Source: an uncultured Blastocatellia bacterium (lineage in GTDB: Bacteria; Acidobacteriota; Blastocatellia; Pyrinomonadales; Pyrinomonadaceae). Taken from it: DNA of 64,000 bases. The notes beneath the pieces were generated by a model. That model saw only the letters and a list, made by a program, of their open reading frames with translations, had not been told where the DNA came from and did not search any database. Below are positions 27,936 to 39,447 of this stretch, in pieces; the stretch's first letter is position 1; each line of letters begins with the position of its first letter. The stretch is from contig CAMLLD010000018.1 in NCBI GenBank assembly GCA_946480785.1, positions 1-64,000 on the forward strand. The letters are read 5' to 3'. The position numbers and the translations under genes are program-made.

Positions 27936-30900
27936 TGCGTGCTACTCGCCTGATACAACGCAGTCTCGCTTACTACTGGCAAACCAACATCGTGGTCGTG
28001 CTCGGAGTCGCGATTGCGGTCGCCGTGTTGACGGGGGCGTTGTTAATCGGCGAGTCTGTGCGCGGCAGTCTACGCGATCTCGTTTCGCAGCGCTTGGGCC
28101 GCACGGATGACTTCGTTGCGTCAACTGGTTTCTTTCGCGAGCAACTGGCTGTAGACCTTTTGCAGCCGGGCGTGTTCACCGCGAGCGGCGTCGGCGCGAC
28201 CTGTCCGCTGATCGCACTCGACGGCGTGGTGACACACGAAGCGAGCCGTCGGCGTGCGGGAGACGTTCGCGTTTATGGCGTTGACGATCGGTTTTGGCAG
28301 TTCAACGGTGTCGCAGTGCAAGGGCAGCAAAACCGGCAGGTGCTGTTGAGCGAGAGCCTCGCAAAGGAACTCGGCACGACAAACGGCGATTCGATTTTGT
28401 TGCGCATCGAAAAGCCTTCCGACATTCCCATCGAATCACTTCACGGACGCAAAGAAGATCCCGGTCGGACCATCCGCCTCAACTTGAAAACTGTCTTGCC
28501 TGCGACTTCGCTCGGTGAATTCTCACTGCGGCCGCAGCAAGGACCGGTTCGCGCCATCTTTGTTTCGCTCTCGTTCTTGCAAAAAGAGTTGGACCAGGAA
28601 GGAAAGGTCAACACGATACTGGTTGCCGCTCGTTCGATACTGGACCAGACCGAGAAACAACAAGTTCCAGCCACGCTCGCGTCGTTGCTCAAAGACAAAG
28701 CGACGCTCGAAGATCTCGGCCTCAAGCTGCGCGTGCTCGAACAACAGCAAGCCGTGGTGCTTGAAAGCAGCAGCAACATCATCAACGACGCGGTTGCCGA
28801 GGCCGCGCAGAAGTCCGCCGCGGCGTCATCTTTGAAGGCAGTTCCGGTGCTTTCTTATCTCGCGAACAGCATCACTTTTGGTGATCGTTCCGTCCCGTAT
28901 TCCCTCGTCAGCGCTCTTGACCATGAAGGTTTTGAGCGCGTCGTCCGAGCGGGACCTTCCGTGATCGACCAGTACACGGGCCGGCCGTGCTTTGTAATAA
29001 ACGACTGGACCGCGCGGGAGCTGAACGCGCATCTCGAAGACATCGTCACGCTCGAATACTACGTGTGGGCAGAAGGCGGACGGCTCGAGACAAAGAAAGC
29101 AGAGTTCGCCGTCTGTGGGGTTACACCGATCGCCGGGCTGGCTGCGGATCGCGATCTCGTGCCTGCGTACCCGGGCATCAGCGAGTCGGAAAACATCTCG
29201 GACTGGGACCCGCCGTTCCCCGTAGATCTCAAGCGCGTGCGCAAGCAGGACGAGGATTACTGGCATCAGTATCGAACGACGCCGAAAGTATTCGTGCCGC
29301 TCGAAGAAGGCCAGAAACTCTGGGCCACACGCTTCGGCAAACTAACTTCAATCCGCTTTCTATCTAACAACGCCCAACCCGCGAGCGATTTTAAAAATCC
29401 CCTTTCCGCTCGCTTACGCCAATCGCTAGATCCATCGCAGCTAGGCTTCCAAATCGTTCCCGTGCGCGAACAGGGCCAACAAGCCTCACGCGGCGCGACC
29501 GACTTCGGCGAGTACTTCCTCTACTTCAGTTTCTTCCTCGTCATCTCAGCGCTCTTATTGACCGCGCTGTTCTTCAAACTCGGCATCGAGCAACGACTGC
29601 GCGAGATCGGCACGTTGCAAGCGCTCGGCTTTCCCGCGTCACGCATTCGACGTCTGTTTCTCGCAGAAGGCGTGTTGCTCGCGATCGTCGGCAGTCTGCT
29701 CGGTGTACTCGGCGCGATCGCTTACGCGAAGTTGTTGATGTACGGGCTACGGACGTGGTGGGTTGGGGCAGTCGGCACGACGGCCTTGACGCTGCACGTG
29801 TCGTGGCAGTCGATGGCGATCGGCGCGATAAGCGGCGTAGTCGCTGCGGTCGTGTGTGTGTTGTTGACTTTGCGTCGAATAGGATCTTCGTCAACACGCG
29901 GGTTGTTGTCAGGCGCTCAAAACCCAACCACAAAAACTTTCAAAGCTGCCGTCGCGCTAACCTTCGCAGGTCTCCTGTTGTTAGCAGCAGGCAGTCTACA
30001 TCTTATTCCAGAGGTCGCCGGTTTCTTTGGCAGCGGCGTTGTGCTCTTAATCGCGAGTCTGTGTTACTTAGCAGCCTGGTTGAAGAGAAAGAACCGAAAA
30101 CCGATTCACGGCACGGGCTGGTGGACCATCTCGCTGCTCGGGTTTCGCAACGCTGCTCACCGTCCGAGCCGAACGGTTCTGTGCGTCGCGCTGATCGCTT
30201 CGGCTGCGTTCATCATCGTTGCCGTCGACGCGTTTCGCCGTCCGGCCGTTTCAGCTTCAGATAAGAAGTCAGGCAGCGGTGGCTTTCCCCTCTTCGCGGA
30301 GTCTTTGTTGCCCATCGTTCACGACGCAAACACCGACCAAGGCCGTGAAGCACTGAACCTCAGCGCCACAAACGACTCCGCAACCATGCAGGATCTGAAA
30401 TTTATAAACTTCCGCGTGCGGCCGGGCGACGACACGAGCTGTCTCAATCTTTATCAACCACGCAATCCGAAGATCATCGCGCCACCCGAAAGTTTCCTCG
30501 CAGAAAATCGCTTCACGTTTCAAAGCTCGATCGATCCGCAGCAACAGAACCCGTGGCTGCTCCTGGATCGCGACTTCAGCGACGGCGCGGTGCCCGTGAT
30601 CGCCGACGCTAATTCCCTGACCTACGTGCTACATCTGAAAGTCGGCGACGATTTCATCATGGACCACGGCGGCCAGCCGCTGCGTCTGCGCGTCGTCGCA
30701 GCACTCTCCGACAGCATCTTCCAAAGCGAGCTCCTGATGTCGGACAAAAACTTCGTCCGCCTCTTCCCCGACGAACAGGGCTATCGCTTCTTTCTGCTCG
30801 ACACTCCCGCCGCCAAATCAGCCGTAGTCGCGGCAACGCTCGAGGATCGCCTCTCCGACTTCGGCTTCGACGCGCAATCAACAACCGATCGCCTCTTGAA

Positions 30901-31300
30901 TTTTCACCGCGTCGAAAACACGTACCTATCAACCTTTCAACTGCTCGGCGGTCTCGGACTCGTTCTCGGCACGCTCGGCATGGCGGCGGTGCTCCTGCGT
31001 AACGTCTTCGAACGACGGCGAGAACTGGCCCTGTTGCGCGCGGTGGGGTATAACTCTTCCCACTTCGCGTTGATGGTGATCAGTGAAAACGTGCTGATGC
31101 TGTGCGCTGGCGTGGGCCTCGGGTTTGTCTGCGCGCTGCTCGCGATCGCGCCGGTGTTCTTCGAACGCGGCGGCCGTTTGCCAAACGTCTCGCTCGGTCT
31201 GTTGCTGCTGGCCGTGCTGGTCTCGGGCGCACTCGCTTCACTCGTCGCGACCATCGCGGCGCTGCGTTCGCCGTTGCTGCCCGCGTTGCGCGCGGAGTAG
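27932..31300 (+). CDS. FtsX/MacB-like ABC permease, large duplicated form
   Basis: 1122 residues, far longer than a simple FtsX permease. There is a membrane segment near residues 20-45, a large periplasmic domain (about 50-525), FtsX-type helices at about 530-555, 585-610 and 630-655 with the [27 protein letters not shown] coupling phrase, further helices at about 675-720, a second periplasmic domain (about 760-995), and three C-terminal helices with [24 protein letters not shown]. It is a double FtsX permease of the MacB or lipoprotein-release class and probably extrudes substrate across the envelope. The start (GTG at 27932, or ATG at 27935) overlaps the ATPase stop. Confidence 0.9.
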   Translation: MMRATRLIQRSLAYYWQTNIVVVLGVAIAVAVLTGALLIGESVRGSLRDLVSQRLGRTDDFVASTGFFREQLAVDLLQPGVFTASGVGATCPLIALDGVVTHEASRRRAGDVRVYGVDDRFWQFNGVAVQGQQNRQVLLSESLAKELGTTNGDSILLRIEKPSDIPIESLHGRKEDPGRTIRLNLKTVLPATSLGEFSLRPQQGPVRAIFVSLSFLQKELDQEGKVNTILVAARSILDQTEKQQVPATLASLLKDKATLEDLGLKLRVLEQQQAVVLESSSNIINDAVAEAAQKSAAASSLKAVPVLSYLANSITFGDRSVPYSLVSALDHEGFERVVRAGPSVIDQYTGRPCFVINDWTARELNAHLEDIVTLEYYVWAEGGRLETKKAEFAVCGVTPIAGLAADRDLVPAYPGISESENISDWDPPFPVDLKRVRKQDEDYWHQYRTTPKVFVPLEEGQKLWATRFGKLTSIRFLSNNAQPASDFKNPLSARLRQSLDPSQLGFQIVPVREQGQQASRGATDFGEYFLYFSFFLVISALLLTALFFKLGIEQRLREIGTLQALGFPASRIRRLFLAEGVLLAIVGSLLGVLGAIAYAKLLMYGLRTWWVGAVGTTALTLHVSWQSMAIGAISGVVAAVVCVLLTLRRIGSSSTRGLLSGAQNPTTKTFKAAVALTFAGLLLLAAGSLHLIPEVAGFFGSGVVLLIASLCYLAAWLKRKNRKPIHGTGWWTISLLGFRNAAHRPSRTVLCVALIASAAFIIVAVDAFRRPAVSASDKKSGSGGFPLFAESLLPIVHDANTDQGREALNLSATNDSATMQDLKFINFRVRPGDDTSCLNLYQPRNPKIIAPPESFLAENRFTFQSSIDPQQQNPWLLLDRDFSDGAVPVIADANSLTYVLHLKVGDDFIMDHGGQPLRLRVVAALSDSIFQSELLMSDKNFVRLFPDEQGYRFFLLDTPAAKSAVVAATLEDRLSDFGFDAQSTTDRLLNFHRVENTYLSTFQLLGGLGLVLGTLGMAAVLLRNVFERRRELALLRAVGYNSSHFALMVISENVLMLCAGVGLGFVCALLAIAPVFFERGGRLPNVSLGLLLLAVLVSGALASLVATIAALRSPLLPALRAE

Positions 31301-31333
31301 GGCCACAGATTTACACGAATAAACACGGATCCG
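31301..31333. repeat. ACACGGAT-type dispersed repeat
   Basis: GGCCACAGATTTACACGAAT is followed by AAACACGGATCC. It aligns almost base for base with the copy at 42294-42325, which is inside a coding gene. It fills most of the 50-base gap before the propeller gene at 31351, just upstream of that gene's ribosome site AGGAGGA. Confidence 0.75.
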
Positions 31334-31350
31334 GACAGGAGGAACTGGAG

Positions 31351-32613
31351 ATGCGGAAACGGCTTCTCGGGCTTCTGGCTGTTGTTGTCCTTTCAAACTC
31401 GGTAGCGCGCGCCGACAACTGGCCGCAGTGGCGCGGGCCGAACCTCAACGGCACCAGCGACGAGAAGAACCTGCCCGTCAAATGGACCACCGAAGATAAC
31501 GTCGCTTGGAAAGTCGCAATGCCGAGCTGGAGCGGGTCGACCCCGATCATCTGGCGCGACCGCGTTTTCCTCAACGTCGCTGACGGCGAGAACCTGTCTC
31601 TCTGGTGCGTCGACAAAACAAAAGGCGAAGTGCTTTGGAAACAACTACTCGGCGGCGGCAACGTCAAGATGCGGAAGCAGAACATGTCGTCGCCTTCGCC
31701 CGTCACTGACGGACGCGCGGTCTACGTCATGACCGGCACCGGCATTCTCAAAGCCTTCGACTTCGCCGGCAAAGAACTCTGGTCCAGAGACATTCAAAAA
31801 GATTACGGCGCGTTTGGCTTGAACTGGGGTTACGCTTCATCGCCGCTGTTGTTTGAAGACGCGCTCTTCGTTCAGGTGCTGCACGGCATGCGCACTGACG
31901 AACCGTCATACCTGCTGCGCATCGACAAGAAGAACGGCAAGACCGTGTGGAGAGTCGAACGCCCGACAAACGCGATTCGCGAATCGCCCGATTCCTACAC
32001 GACGCCCGCGCTGCTGCGCTACGGCAAGACGACAGAAATCGTGATCACGGGCGGCGACTGCGTTACCGGTCACGATCCCGCGACCGGCAAGGAACTCTGG
32101 CGCGCGAATGGCTTGAATCCGTATAACGATCCGTCGTATCGCATCGTGGCGTCGCCCATCATCTTCAACGACGTAATCTACGCGCCGACGCGCGTGAAGC
32201 CGCTGCTGGCGTTGCGCGCAGGCGGCCGCGGCGACGTCACTACGTCACACTTGTTGTGGTCCACCGTGAATGGACCAGACGTACCGACGCCTGTTACTGA
32301 CGGCAAGTATTTCTACATCGTCAATGATCGCGGCATCATCTGGTGTCTCGACGCGAAGACGGGCGAGGAAGTTTACGGCCAACAACGCATCAAGCCCGGC
32401 ACGTACAGCGCCTCGCCTGTTCTAGCCGACGGAAAAATCTACGTGACGAACGAAGATGGCTTGACGACGGTCGTGGAGGCGGGGCCGAAGTTTGAAGTGC
32501 TCGCGGAGAACCCTTTGAACGATTACACTTTGAGCTCGCCTGCGATCTCGGACGGACAGATCTTCATTCGCACGGCGGGTTATCTTTATTGCATAGGTAA
32601 GAAACAGTCATGA
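31351..32613 (+). CDS. Secreted PQQ-like (BamB-type) beta-propeller
   Basis: 420 residues. A signal peptide (1-22, ending ARA) is followed at once by [12 protein letters not shown], the start shared by most propellers in this window. Repeated blades of the DxxTGKxLW type follow ([32 protein letters not shown]). The C-terminus ends with LYCIGKKQS. The family fold is that of PQQ dehydrogenases and BamB, but I see no haem motif or PQQ-enzyme signature, so it is probably a binding or scaffold protein in the periplasm. The strong AGGAGGA site supports the ATG at 31351. The stop overlaps the TPR gene start (ATGA). Confidence 0.88.
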   Translation: MRKRLLGLLAVVVLSNSVARADNWPQWRGPNLNGTSDEKNLPVKWTTEDNVAWKVAMPSWSGSTPIIWRDRVFLNVADGENLSLWCVDKTKGEVLWKQLLGGGNVKMRKQNMSSPSPVTDGRAVYVMTGTGILKAFDFAGKELWSRDIQKDYGAFGLNWGYASSPLLFEDALFVQVLHGMRTDEPSYLLRIDKKNGKTVWRVERPTNAIRESPDSYTTPALLRYGKTTEIVITGGDCVTGHDPATGKELWRANGLNPYNDPSYRIVASPIIFNDVIYAPTRVKPLLALRAGGRGDVTTSHLLWSTVNGPDVPTPVTDGKYFYIVNDRGIIWCLDAKTGEEVYGQQRIKPGTYSASPVLADGKIYVTNEDGLTTVVEAGPKFEVLAENPLNDYTLSSPAISDGQIFIRTAGYLYCIGKKQS

Positions 32614-34226
32614 TACGAGCAACAGTCTTAACACTTCTCATCGTTGTTACTGTGAACGCGCAGGAAACGCAACTCGGCCGTGTCGAGTTTCCCACGTCCG
32701 GCTCGCCCGCGGCCCAGGCGCATTTCCTGCGCGGACTCGCTGCGCTACATTCATTCTGGTACGAAGAAGCGCTCGACGCATTTCGCGAGTCGACCAAAGC
32801 CGATCCCGATTTCATGATGGGCTACTGGGGCGAGGCGATGACTTACAATCACCCGCTGTGGTCGGAACAAGACCTCGACGCCGCGCGCCTGGTGATCGCG
32901 AAGTTCAAAGACACACCAAAGCTCACCGATCGCGAACGCGCTTACATCAACGCCGTGAAAATCCTTTATGGCGCGGGCGACAAACGCGCGCGCGACCTCG
33001 CTTACTCCGCGGCGATGGAAAAGATCTATCGTGCCTATCCCGAAGATCTCGACGCGGCTGCGTTCTATTCCTTGTCGCTGCTCGGCCTGATGCGTCCGGG
33101 CGACAAGGGTTATCGCTTGCAAGCGCAGGCCGGCGCGATCGCGCTCGCCGTTTACGAAAAGAACCCGAACCATCCCGGCGCGGCGCACTACATCATTCAC
33201 GCTTTCGACGATCCTGATCACGCGATCCTCGCTCTGCCCGCCGCACGTCGTTACGCCGACATCGCTCCCGAAGCGCATCACGCGCGACACATGCCATCGC
33301 ACATTTTTCTCCAGCTCGGCATGTGGCCCGAAGCCGCGGCTTCGAACGAATCCGCGTGGGAGTCGTCAGACAAATGGATGAAGCGCAAGAAGCTGTCGCT
33401 GAGCGTGCGCGACTATCACAGTCTGCACTGGCTCATGTACGCGTATCTGCAGCAGGGTCGCTACAGCAAAGCGGAGCAGTTGTTGAAGCTGATGAAGCAG
33501 GTGATGGCGGAGTCGACTTACGACAACAAGCTGCGACCTGATTACTACGAGAACAACTACGCGAACATGGCGGCGGCGTTCGTCGTCGAAACCGAGCGCT
33601 GGGATCTCGCGAACGAACTCTTCCCGGTGAGTAATCAACCTCAGTACTCGGCGGCGGTAGCGCAAGACGGAGGTCACGGCTCACACGGATCTACACAGAT
33701 GGCGAGCGGATCTTCCCAAGCGACCAACACAACGCGCTATTCCGGCGCGAGCCGCACCTTGCCTCCGTTCATCCGCGCTTTGTCCGCGTCAATCCGTGGC
33801 TCAAACGACGTTGAAACAGGTCTATCCGGAATTAGAGAACTCGAAGTCGCCGCGGTGAAAGCGTCGATGAGCAAGGACTATGCGAAAGCAATCGAGTTGA
33901 TGCAGAAAGCGACGGCGCTGGAGGAAGAAACCGGCGCGCCTTCCGGTCCACCTTCGCTCATCAAACCGACGCACGAACTCTTCGGTGAGATACTGCTGAA
34001 AGCCGGCAAACCCGCGGACGCCATCACGATGTTTCACATTGCCTTGTTGCGTCAACCAAACCGCGCACGTTCTTTACTCGGTCTCGCACGCGCCGCCGCA
34101 CAAAGCGGAGATCAGGCGACGGCAAGAGCGACGTATGCAAAGCTTCTCGAACAGTGGAAACAGGCAGACGACGGCCTCAGTGAACTACGTGAAGCACGCG
34201 AGTACGTGCTTTCACGTATCGATTAG
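32610..34226 (+). CDS. Secreted TPR protein carrying an in-frame repeat insertion
   Basis: 538 residues with a signal peptide (1-18, ending NAQ). Helical TPR-like repeats run through the rest ([62 protein letters not shown]). [10 protein letters not shown] is a recurrent phrase in a TPR family of Acidobacteria and relatives. Residues about 345-405 are low-complexity and do not look like TPR; they are coded by two ACACGGAT-type repeats facing each other (33674-33801). The gene is coupled to the propeller before it. Its stop abuts the stop of the convergent propeller gene with no gap. Confidence 0.82.
   Translation: MIRATVLTLLIVVTVNAQETQLGRVEFPTSGSPAAQAHFLRGLAALHSFWYEEALDAFRESTKADPDFMMGYWGEAMTYNHPLWSEQDLDAARLVIAKFKDTPKLTDRERAYINAVKILYGAGDKRARDLAYSAAMEKIYRAYPEDLDAAAFYSLSLLGLMRPGDKGYRLQAQAGAIALAVYEKNPNHPGAAHYIIHAFDDPDHAILALPAARRYADIAPEAHHARHMPSHIFLQLGMWPEAAASNESAWESSDKWMKRKKLSLSVRDYHSLHWLMYAYLQQGRYSKAEQLLKLMKQVMAESTYDNKLRPDYYENNYANMAAAFVVETERWDLANELFPVSNQPQYSAAVAQDGGHGSHGSTQMASGSSQATNTTRYSGASRTLPPFIRALSASIRGSNDVETGLSGIRELEVAAVKASMSKDYAKAIELMQKATALEEETGAPSGPPSLIKPTHELFGEILLKAGKPADAITMFHIALLRQPNRARSLLGLARAAAQSGDQATARATYAKLLEQWKQADDGLSELREAREYVLSRID
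33674..33801. repeat. ACACGGAT-type repeats in inverted arrangement inside a gene
   Basis: The left part, TCACGGCTCACACGGAT then CTACACAGATGG (33674-33702), and the right part, TTCATCCGCGCTTTGTCCG then CGTCAATCCGTGGC (33768-33800), are members of the same family facing each other, about 65 bases apart. The reading frame of the TPR protein passes through both without a stop and adds a Gly/Ser/His-rich linker. Confidence 0.65.
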
Positions 34227-35453
34227 CTACTTCTGCTTCACGTCGAACGCGTAGATCGTGTCCTGATCGCGCAGGTACAAACGCCCGCCCGCAACGACCG
34301 GATGCGTCCACGTCGGCAACTCGCCTTGCTGAATACGAAAGCGTCCCTTCTCGTGATAACCCGTCGGCGTCGCTTCAACTAACCCCACCACACCATTCTC
34401 GCTGAAGCAATAAAGATTTCCGTCCGCGTAAACAAGCGAGCCTTTGCCGACGCTGCGATCGCGCCACGCGATCTCACCGGTGTCGAACTTCATCGCCGTC
34501 AAAATCGATTCTGAGAAACCGTAGAGGTAGTCTCCCACCAGCACGGAGCTGCTGTGATGGTTGCGCATGTCTCTCGTAAAGTAGAGTTCCTGCGCTTTGT
34601 TGTCACTGGTAATCTCCACTACGCCGCCTCCCGTGCCGTAGCCGGAGGAGATGAAAACGCGGTTGCCGCGCGCTACAGGTGTCGCGACGTTTGCGGTGCG
34701 ATTCGCCGGCTTGCCGTATTCCCACAGCAACTTGCCGTCGTTCACGTCGAGACCCAATGCACGCTGCGCCGTAAAGAAAACAACCTGAGTGCCACCATTC
34801 ACCTGCAACGGAATCGCCGACGAATAACCCGCCTCGTCACTCTGGCTCTTCCAGATCACCGCGCCGTTATCTTTATTCAACGCGACGATCGACGCGTTAC
34901 GCCCGCCGGCGTTCACCAGCACTTTATTGCCCATCACGAGCGGCGACTCGCTGATGCCCCATTGAATGTTCGAGCCGCCAAACTCGCGCAACACGTTCTT
35001 GGTCCAAACGATCTTGCCGGTCTTCGCGTCCATGCACGACAGATCGCCGTTGCCGCCGAGCGCATAAAGACGATCGCCGTCGATGGTCGGCGTGCCTCTT
35101 GGACCATCACCGCGGTCGTTACGAAACGCACCGCCATGCGGCGTCGCCCAGACTTCTTTGCCGTTCGCGAGATCGAACGCGATCACAAACTCGCGATCGC
35201 CGCGCAAACCCATCGTGTACAAACGTCCGTTGGCGATCGAGAACGACGAGTAACCGCGTCCTGCCCCCGACGCTTTCCAGACGAGCGCCGGTCCTTCCGC
35301 GGGCCATTGTTTCAGCAAGCCCGTTTCCTTCGAGACGCCGTCGCGGTTTGGCCCACGCCACTGCGGCCAACTCGCTTCGCCCTGGGCCAGCGCCTGCGCC
35401 GCAAACGCAAACAACAACACCACTGCCGCTAACACGACCCGTTTGCTTTTCAT
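34227..35453 (-). CDS. Secreted PQQ-like beta-propeller
   Basis: 408 residues with a signal peptide (1-23, ending ALAQ), then [12 protein letters not shown] and propeller blades (AFDLANGKEVW, CMDAKTGKIVW, ALNKDNGAVIW, DVNDGKLLW). It has the internal phrases GDGPRGTPTIDGDRLYALGGNGDLSC and SSGYGTGGGVVEI in common with the propeller at 44098-45537, so the two are close paralogues. No haem or PQQ-ligand signature. Expected in the periplasm. Its stop codon (TAG, reverse CTA at 34227-34229) abuts that of the TPR gene. Confidence 0.88.
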   Translation of the reverse strand: MKSKRVVLAAVVLLFAFAAQALAQGEASWPQWRGPNRDGVSKETGLLKQWPAEGPALVWKASGAGRGYSSFSIANGRLYTMGLRGDREFVIAFDLANGKEVWATPHGGAFRNDRGDGPRGTPTIDGDRLYALGGNGDLSCMDAKTGKIVWTKNVLREFGGSNIQWGISESPLVMGNKVLVNAGGRNASIVALNKDNGAVIWKSQSDEAGYSSAIPLQVNGGTQVVFFTAQRALGLDVNDGKLLWEYGKPANRTANVATPVARGNRVFISSGYGTGGGVVEITSDNKAQELYFTRDMRNHHSSSVLVGDYLYGFSESILTAMKFDTGEIAWRDRSVGKGSLVYADGNLYCFSENGVVGLVEATPTGYHEKGRFRIQQGELPTWTHPVVAGGRLYLRDQDTIYAFDVKQK

Positions 35454-35522
35454 GACTCGATCTCCTTCGTGTTTTTGGGAACGTCAGACGGGGAGACACG
35501 AAAGAATTGTTTACTTCAGCAT

Positions 35523-35975
35523 TTACGATTGTGGTTTGTAGTAAAGCACGAGCGCGCCGCCCAGCGCGGCCAGCACGAAACCGACGTACAGCAGCGGGTT
35601 CGGCGTAGTCTTCGGCGGGTGCTGCCACATCGAGTAGACCACGTTAACGATGGGCGCGCCGGCAAAAACGACCGGCATCACGTACGTCGGCACGCCGCCG
35701 GAGCGGAACGCGTAGATGATGCAGATCGCCCCGATCGCGCCGAGCGCACCGCCGATGCCAGCGCCGATCGAGCCTTTCATGTTGAAGCCGTTGAGCTGAC
35801 CTTGCGACGAGAGCGTGATGACGGGGATGAGCACGCCGATCAAAAAGTAAGCGACGCCCACGCAGAGCAACGCGCGCATCGGATTATTGCCGAGGTTCAC
35901 TTGTCCGCCGTGCAGAGCCGGGCCGTAGATTCCCCACGACAACGCTGCGCCAAGAGCAAAAATGATCCAGAGCAT
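35523..35975 (-). CDS. Small four-helix membrane protein, EmrE/DMT-like
   Basis: 150 residues and four predicted membrane helices (about 1-20, 32-57, 75-98, 123-145). The GIYGPALHGGQ loop, LIGVLIPVITL and the Gly-rich GAGIGGALGAIGAICIIYAF are like one half of a drug/metabolite transporter (EamA) or an SMR protein. GGAGGTCCTG lies just before the ATG at 35975. Substrate unknown. A homodimer or a dual arrangement would be needed for transport; no partner gene is nearby. Confidence 0.7.
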   Translation of the reverse strand: MLWIIFALGAALSWGIYGPALHGGQVNLGNNPMRALLCVGVAYFLIGVLIPVITLSSQGQLNGFNMKGSIGAGIGGALGAIGAICIIYAFRSGGVPTYVMPVVFAGAPIVNVVYSMWQHPPKTTPNPLLYVGFVLAALGGALVLYYKPQS

Positions 35976-36094
35976 CAGGACCTCCGAATGAATTTATCTG
36001 TGGCTTGACTGAAACTCCAAAAACCGCTTTTCCGTACTCTCAACATCTTTTGGTCGGGGCATTCTAGCAGTCAGTTTCCGAGTTTGATAGCGAA

Positions 36095-36121
36095 TTAGCA
36101 AAATAGGAAACGATTTGCTAA
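36095..36121. promoter_or_regulatory. Inverted repeat upstream of the TonB-dependent receptor
   Basis: TTAGCAAA (36095-36102) and TTTGCTAA (36114-36121) form an 8-bp inverted repeat with an 11-base spacer, 57 bases before the receptor start. The same TTAGCAAA word occurs at 42097-42104, just before the radical SAM gene. It may be an operator, but no regulator can be named. Confidence 0.4.
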
Positions 36122-36177
36122 GGTCTGCGGATTCATTCAGCCGGTTATCCAAAATTCCGAACAGGGAGCTTTTAATC

Positions 36178-39100
36178 TTGAAGTCGAATCATCGAGTCCT
36201 CTTCGTGGTTGTGCTGTCGCTGCTGGTGGTTGCGCCGGTGCTGGGCCAAACACATCGCGCGTCGTTGCGGGGAACTATCTATGACCGGTCGAATGCGCTC
36301 GTTCAGAACGCGACGATTACGTTGACGAGCGTCGCCACCGGTGAAGCGAGAACGACGACGAGTAACGACGAAGGCGAGTATGCGATCGCGTCGCTGCCGG
36401 CTGGTGTGTATCAGTTGAGCGTTGAGAGTTCGGGGTTCATGAAGTTCACGCTGCGAATTGAGTTGCTGGTCAATCAGGTGCAGCGACAAGACGTGAAGCT
36501 TGAAGTCAGCGGCGCGACCGATGTCGTTAAAGTCGATGCGCCCTTCGAAGCTCCTTTGAAGAAAGATTCACCCTCGCTCGGTACGGTGATCGAGAACCGC
36601 CAGGTGACTGGTTTGCCGCTCGATGGCCGCAACTTTTACGAACTGAGTCTGCTCGTGCCCGGTGCTGTGCCGCCCGCGCAGGGTTCGGCTGGTTCGGTCC
36701 GTGGCGACTTTGCTTTCAGCGTCAACGGCGCGCGCGAAGACTCAAATAATTTTCTGCTCGACGGCGTCTACAATCTCGATCCGAAATTGAACACCTTCGG
36801 CGTGCGTCCTTCCGTCGATGCGATTCGCGAGTTTGAAATGCTGACGAGCACTTACGATGCTTCGTTCGGCCGCAATCCCGGCGCGCAGATCAACGTCATC
36901 TCGAAATCGGGTTCGAACGACTTTCACGGTTCGCTGTTTGAATTTCATCGCAACGCCGCGCTTGATGCGCGCAACTTCTTCGCGCCGGCGTCGGAACCGA
37001 AGCCGAAATACATTCGCAACCAGTTTGGCGGCGCGGTTGGTGGTCCAATCGTGCGCAATCGCACGTTCTTCTTCGCCGATTATGAAGGCACGCGCTCGCG
37101 CGAAGGCATCACGCGCATCACTAACGTGCCGACGGCTGAAGAACGCGTTGGCAACTTCTCGCACAGTGTTTTCGGATTTCCGGATATGCCGTTCAGCGAT
37201 TTGCCGTTCGACAACGGCATCATCCCTTCGTTCTTCATCAATCCGGTCGGCCGGGCGATTGCCGCGCTTTATCCGTTGCCGAACAGGAACGTGCCGTTTC
37301 AGAACTTCGTGTCGTCGCCGACGCAGCGTGATGACAACGACAGTTTCGATGCGCGCGTCGATCACCGGCTGACTGACAAAGCGGACCTGACGTTCCGTTA
37401 CAGCTTCGGCGATCGCGATCTGTTTGAGCCGTTTACCGGGCCGTCGTTTTCGTTGGTGCCGGGGTTTGGCGATACGGTGAAGCGTCGCAGTCAGAACGCG
37501 ATGGGCGCGTTGACGCTCGTTTTGACGCCGAACCTCGTGAACGAGACGCGCGTGGCGTTTAGCCGCGTGGCTGCGTCGGTGACGCAGGAAGCGAGTGTGC
37601 TTAATTCCGCGGTTGGCTTGCCGGCGATCTCGCCGCGCGAGCGCGACCTCGGTTTGAGTTTTATTACCGTGACCGGGTTTTCGCCGCTCGGCGACGAAGG
37701 TAACAATCCGCAGAACAGCGTCACGAACGTTTATCAGTTGCTCAATAACTCGAGCTACGTTCATGGCGAGCACCTGATCAAGTTTGGCATCGACTTTCGT
37801 TTCTCGCAGCAGAATGCATTTCGCGATGTGGAGTCGCGCGGGCGTTTGCAGTTTTCGCCGTTTGGACAGATCACCGGGAATGCGCTCGCGGATCTGCTGA
37901 TCGGGTTTCCGCTGCTGACGAGTGTGGCGCGCGTCGATAATCCGCAGCAGATTCGCAGCGAGAGTTACAACTTCTATGTCAATGACAGTTTTCGGGTGAC
38001 GCCGCGTCTCACGCTTGTTGGCGGTTTGCGTTATGAGTACAACTCGCCGCCGGTCGATAAAGAAGACCGCGCGACGATTTATGATGTCGCGACGCGCTCG
38101 CTCGTGCCGGTCGGGACGAATGGTGTGCCGCGCAGTGGCTTTGAGCCGGATCGAAATAACTTCGCGCCGCGCGTCGGTTTTGCGTGGACTATCGGTGAAG
38201 ATCAGGCGACGGTGCTGCGTGGTGGTTACGGCGTTTACTACGATCAGTCGCCGCTCGCGCCCGCGGAGGCGCTTTATTTCAACTCGCCGTTTTTCGACAA
38301 CAACATCTTCTTCTCGTTGCCGGGACTGCCGCTGACGTTGAGCAATCCGTTTCCGTCGTTTTTCCCGTTCCCGCTGCCTGACTCCGCGCTCGCGATCCAA
38401 CGCGATCTGCGCACGGGCTACATGCAGCACTGGAACTTCAATGTCGAACGCCAGATTGGCGCGAAGAGCGTGCTCGAAGTTGCTTACGTTGGTTCGAAAG
38501 GGACCAAGCTGCTGACGGCGCGGGACATCAACCAGCCGCAGCCGAGTGTGTTGCCGCCGGGACTGCCGATCGTGCCGCGGCCGAATCCGCAGTTTGACGA
38601 CATCAACCTGCTCGAGTCGCGTGCGAACTCGAATTACAACGCGTTGCAGGCGCGCTTTCAGCAGCGTCTCGCGCGTGGCTTCTCGACGCTCGCATCGTAC
38701 ACGTGGTCCAAGTCGATCGACGATGCTTCAAACTTTTTCAGCAGTGCGGGTGATCCGAATTTTCCGCAGAACAGTTACAACGTCGCGGCCGAGCGCGGGC
38801 GTTCGAACTTCGACGTGCGTCATCGGTTGTCGGTGAGTTATTCGTACGCGTTGCCGTTTGGCAAAGGGCGGCAGTATTTGACGAATGATGGTTGGTTGTC
38901 GACAGTGGTGAGTGGGTGGGAGACTTACGGCATCGTCACGGTGCAGTCTGGCCGTCCGTTCACAGTCGCGTTGCTGCCGGAGATCGACAACAGCGGCACC
39001 GGGCGTTCGATCCTCGGTTTCGGCGCCAACGATCGTCCGAACCTCGTCGGCAATCCCGAGCTTTCAAATCCGACGACCGGGCAGTGGTTCAACACCGCGG

Positions 39101-39369
39101 CGTTCGCCTTCCCTGCTCCCGGTACCTTCGGTAACGCCGGCCGCAACATTCTCGACGGTCCAGGCTATCAAACCGTTAACGTTTCGCTACTGAAAAACAC
39201 TGTCCTCAGTGAACGCCTGACGCTGCAATTTCGCGCCGAAGCTTTCAACCTCTTCAACCACCCAAACTTCAACCTCCCGGACAACTTCCTGGGCTCCCCG
39301 ACCTTCGGCCTCATCACCTCCGCCCGCGACCCAAGGCATATACAGTTTGGGTTGAAGTTGTTGTTTTAG
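36178..39369 (+). CDS. Oar-like TonB-dependent outer membrane receptor
   Basis: 1063 residues from a TTG at 36178 (GGGAG about 10 bases upstream); an earlier TTG at 36115 would put 21 residues in front of the signal peptide. After the signal peptide (1-23, ending VLGQ) comes a carboxypeptidase-regulatory-like beta domain (about 28-115, [29 protein letters not shown]), then a plug domain (about 120-250, [21 protein letters not shown] and [22 protein letters not shown]) and a long barrel. The last residues, IQFGLKLLF, end in Phe as outer membrane barrels do. It resembles Oar/SusC-like receptors of Acidobacteria. Ligand unknown; uptake of large organic substrates is typical. Confidence 0.93.
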   Translation: MKSNHRVLFVVVLSLLVVAPVLGQTHRASLRGTIYDRSNALVQNATITLTSVATGEARTTTSNDEGEYAIASLPAGVYQLSVESSGFMKFTLRIELLVNQVQRQDVKLEVSGATDVVKVDAPFEAPLKKDSPSLGTVIENRQVTGLPLDGRNFYELSLLVPGAVPPAQGSAGSVRGDFAFSVNGAREDSNNFLLDGVYNLDPKLNTFGVRPSVDAIREFEMLTSTYDASFGRNPGAQINVISKSGSNDFHGSLFEFHRNAALDARNFFAPASEPKPKYIRNQFGGAVGGPIVRNRTFFFADYEGTRSREGITRITNVPTAEERVGNFSHSVFGFPDMPFSDLPFDNGIIPSFFINPVGRAIAALYPLPNRNVPFQNFVSSPTQRDDNDSFDARVDHRLTDKADLTFRYSFGDRDLFEPFTGPSFSLVPGFGDTVKRRSQNAMGALTLVLTPNLVNETRVAFSRVAASVTQEASVLNSAVGLPAISPRERDLGLSFITVTGFSPLGDEGNNPQNSVTNVYQLLNNSSYVHGEHLIKFGIDFRFSQQNAFRDVESRGRLQFSPFGQITGNALADLLIGFPLLTSVARVDNPQQIRSESYNFYVNDSFRVTPRLTLVGGLRYEYNSPPVDKEDRATIYDVATRSLVPVGTNGVPRSGFEPDRNNFAPRVGFAWTIGEDQATVLRGGYGVYYDQSPLAPAEALYFNSPFFDNNIFFSLPGLPLTLSNPFPSFFPFPLPDSALAIQRDLRTGYMQHWNFNVERQIGAKSVLEVAYVGSKGTKLLTARDINQPQPSVLPPGLPIVPRPNPQFDDINLLESRANSNYNALQARFQQRLARGFSTLASYTWSKSIDDASNFFSSAGDPNFPQNSYNVAAERGRSNFDVRHRLSVSYSYALPFGKGRQYLTNDGWLSTVVSGWETYGIVTVQSGRPFTVALLPEIDNSGTGRSILGFGANDRPNLVGNPELSNPTTGQWFNTAAFAFPAPGTFGNAGRNILDGPGYQTVNVSLLKNTVLSERLTLQFRAEAFNLFNHPNFNLPDNFLGSPTFGLITSARDPRHIQFGLKLLF

Positions 39370-39380
39370 ATTACAGATGC

Positions 39381-39447
39381 ACACAGATAGCACGGATCTC
39401 TCTTCGTAGAGATCCGTGTTAATCCGTGGCCGGTATTAATCCGTGGC
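39381..39447. repeat. ACACGGAT-type repeat forming a perfect hairpin, possible two-way terminator
   Basis: CACGGATCTCT (39391-39401), a six-base loop and AGAGATCCGTG (39408-39418) form a perfect 11-bp stem. More ATCCGTGG copies follow. It lies between two convergent genes and could end transcripts from both, though no T-run follows. The stop codon of the flavoprotein gene (39436-39438) is inside it. Confidence 0.7.

Noticed and set aside
36742..38430. A 562-codon open frame on the minus strand opposite the TonB-dependent receptor gene.
   Set aside because: It is extremely Arg-rich and has no domain, which is what a GC-rich gene gives in its antisense frame. The receptor frame has all its domains.
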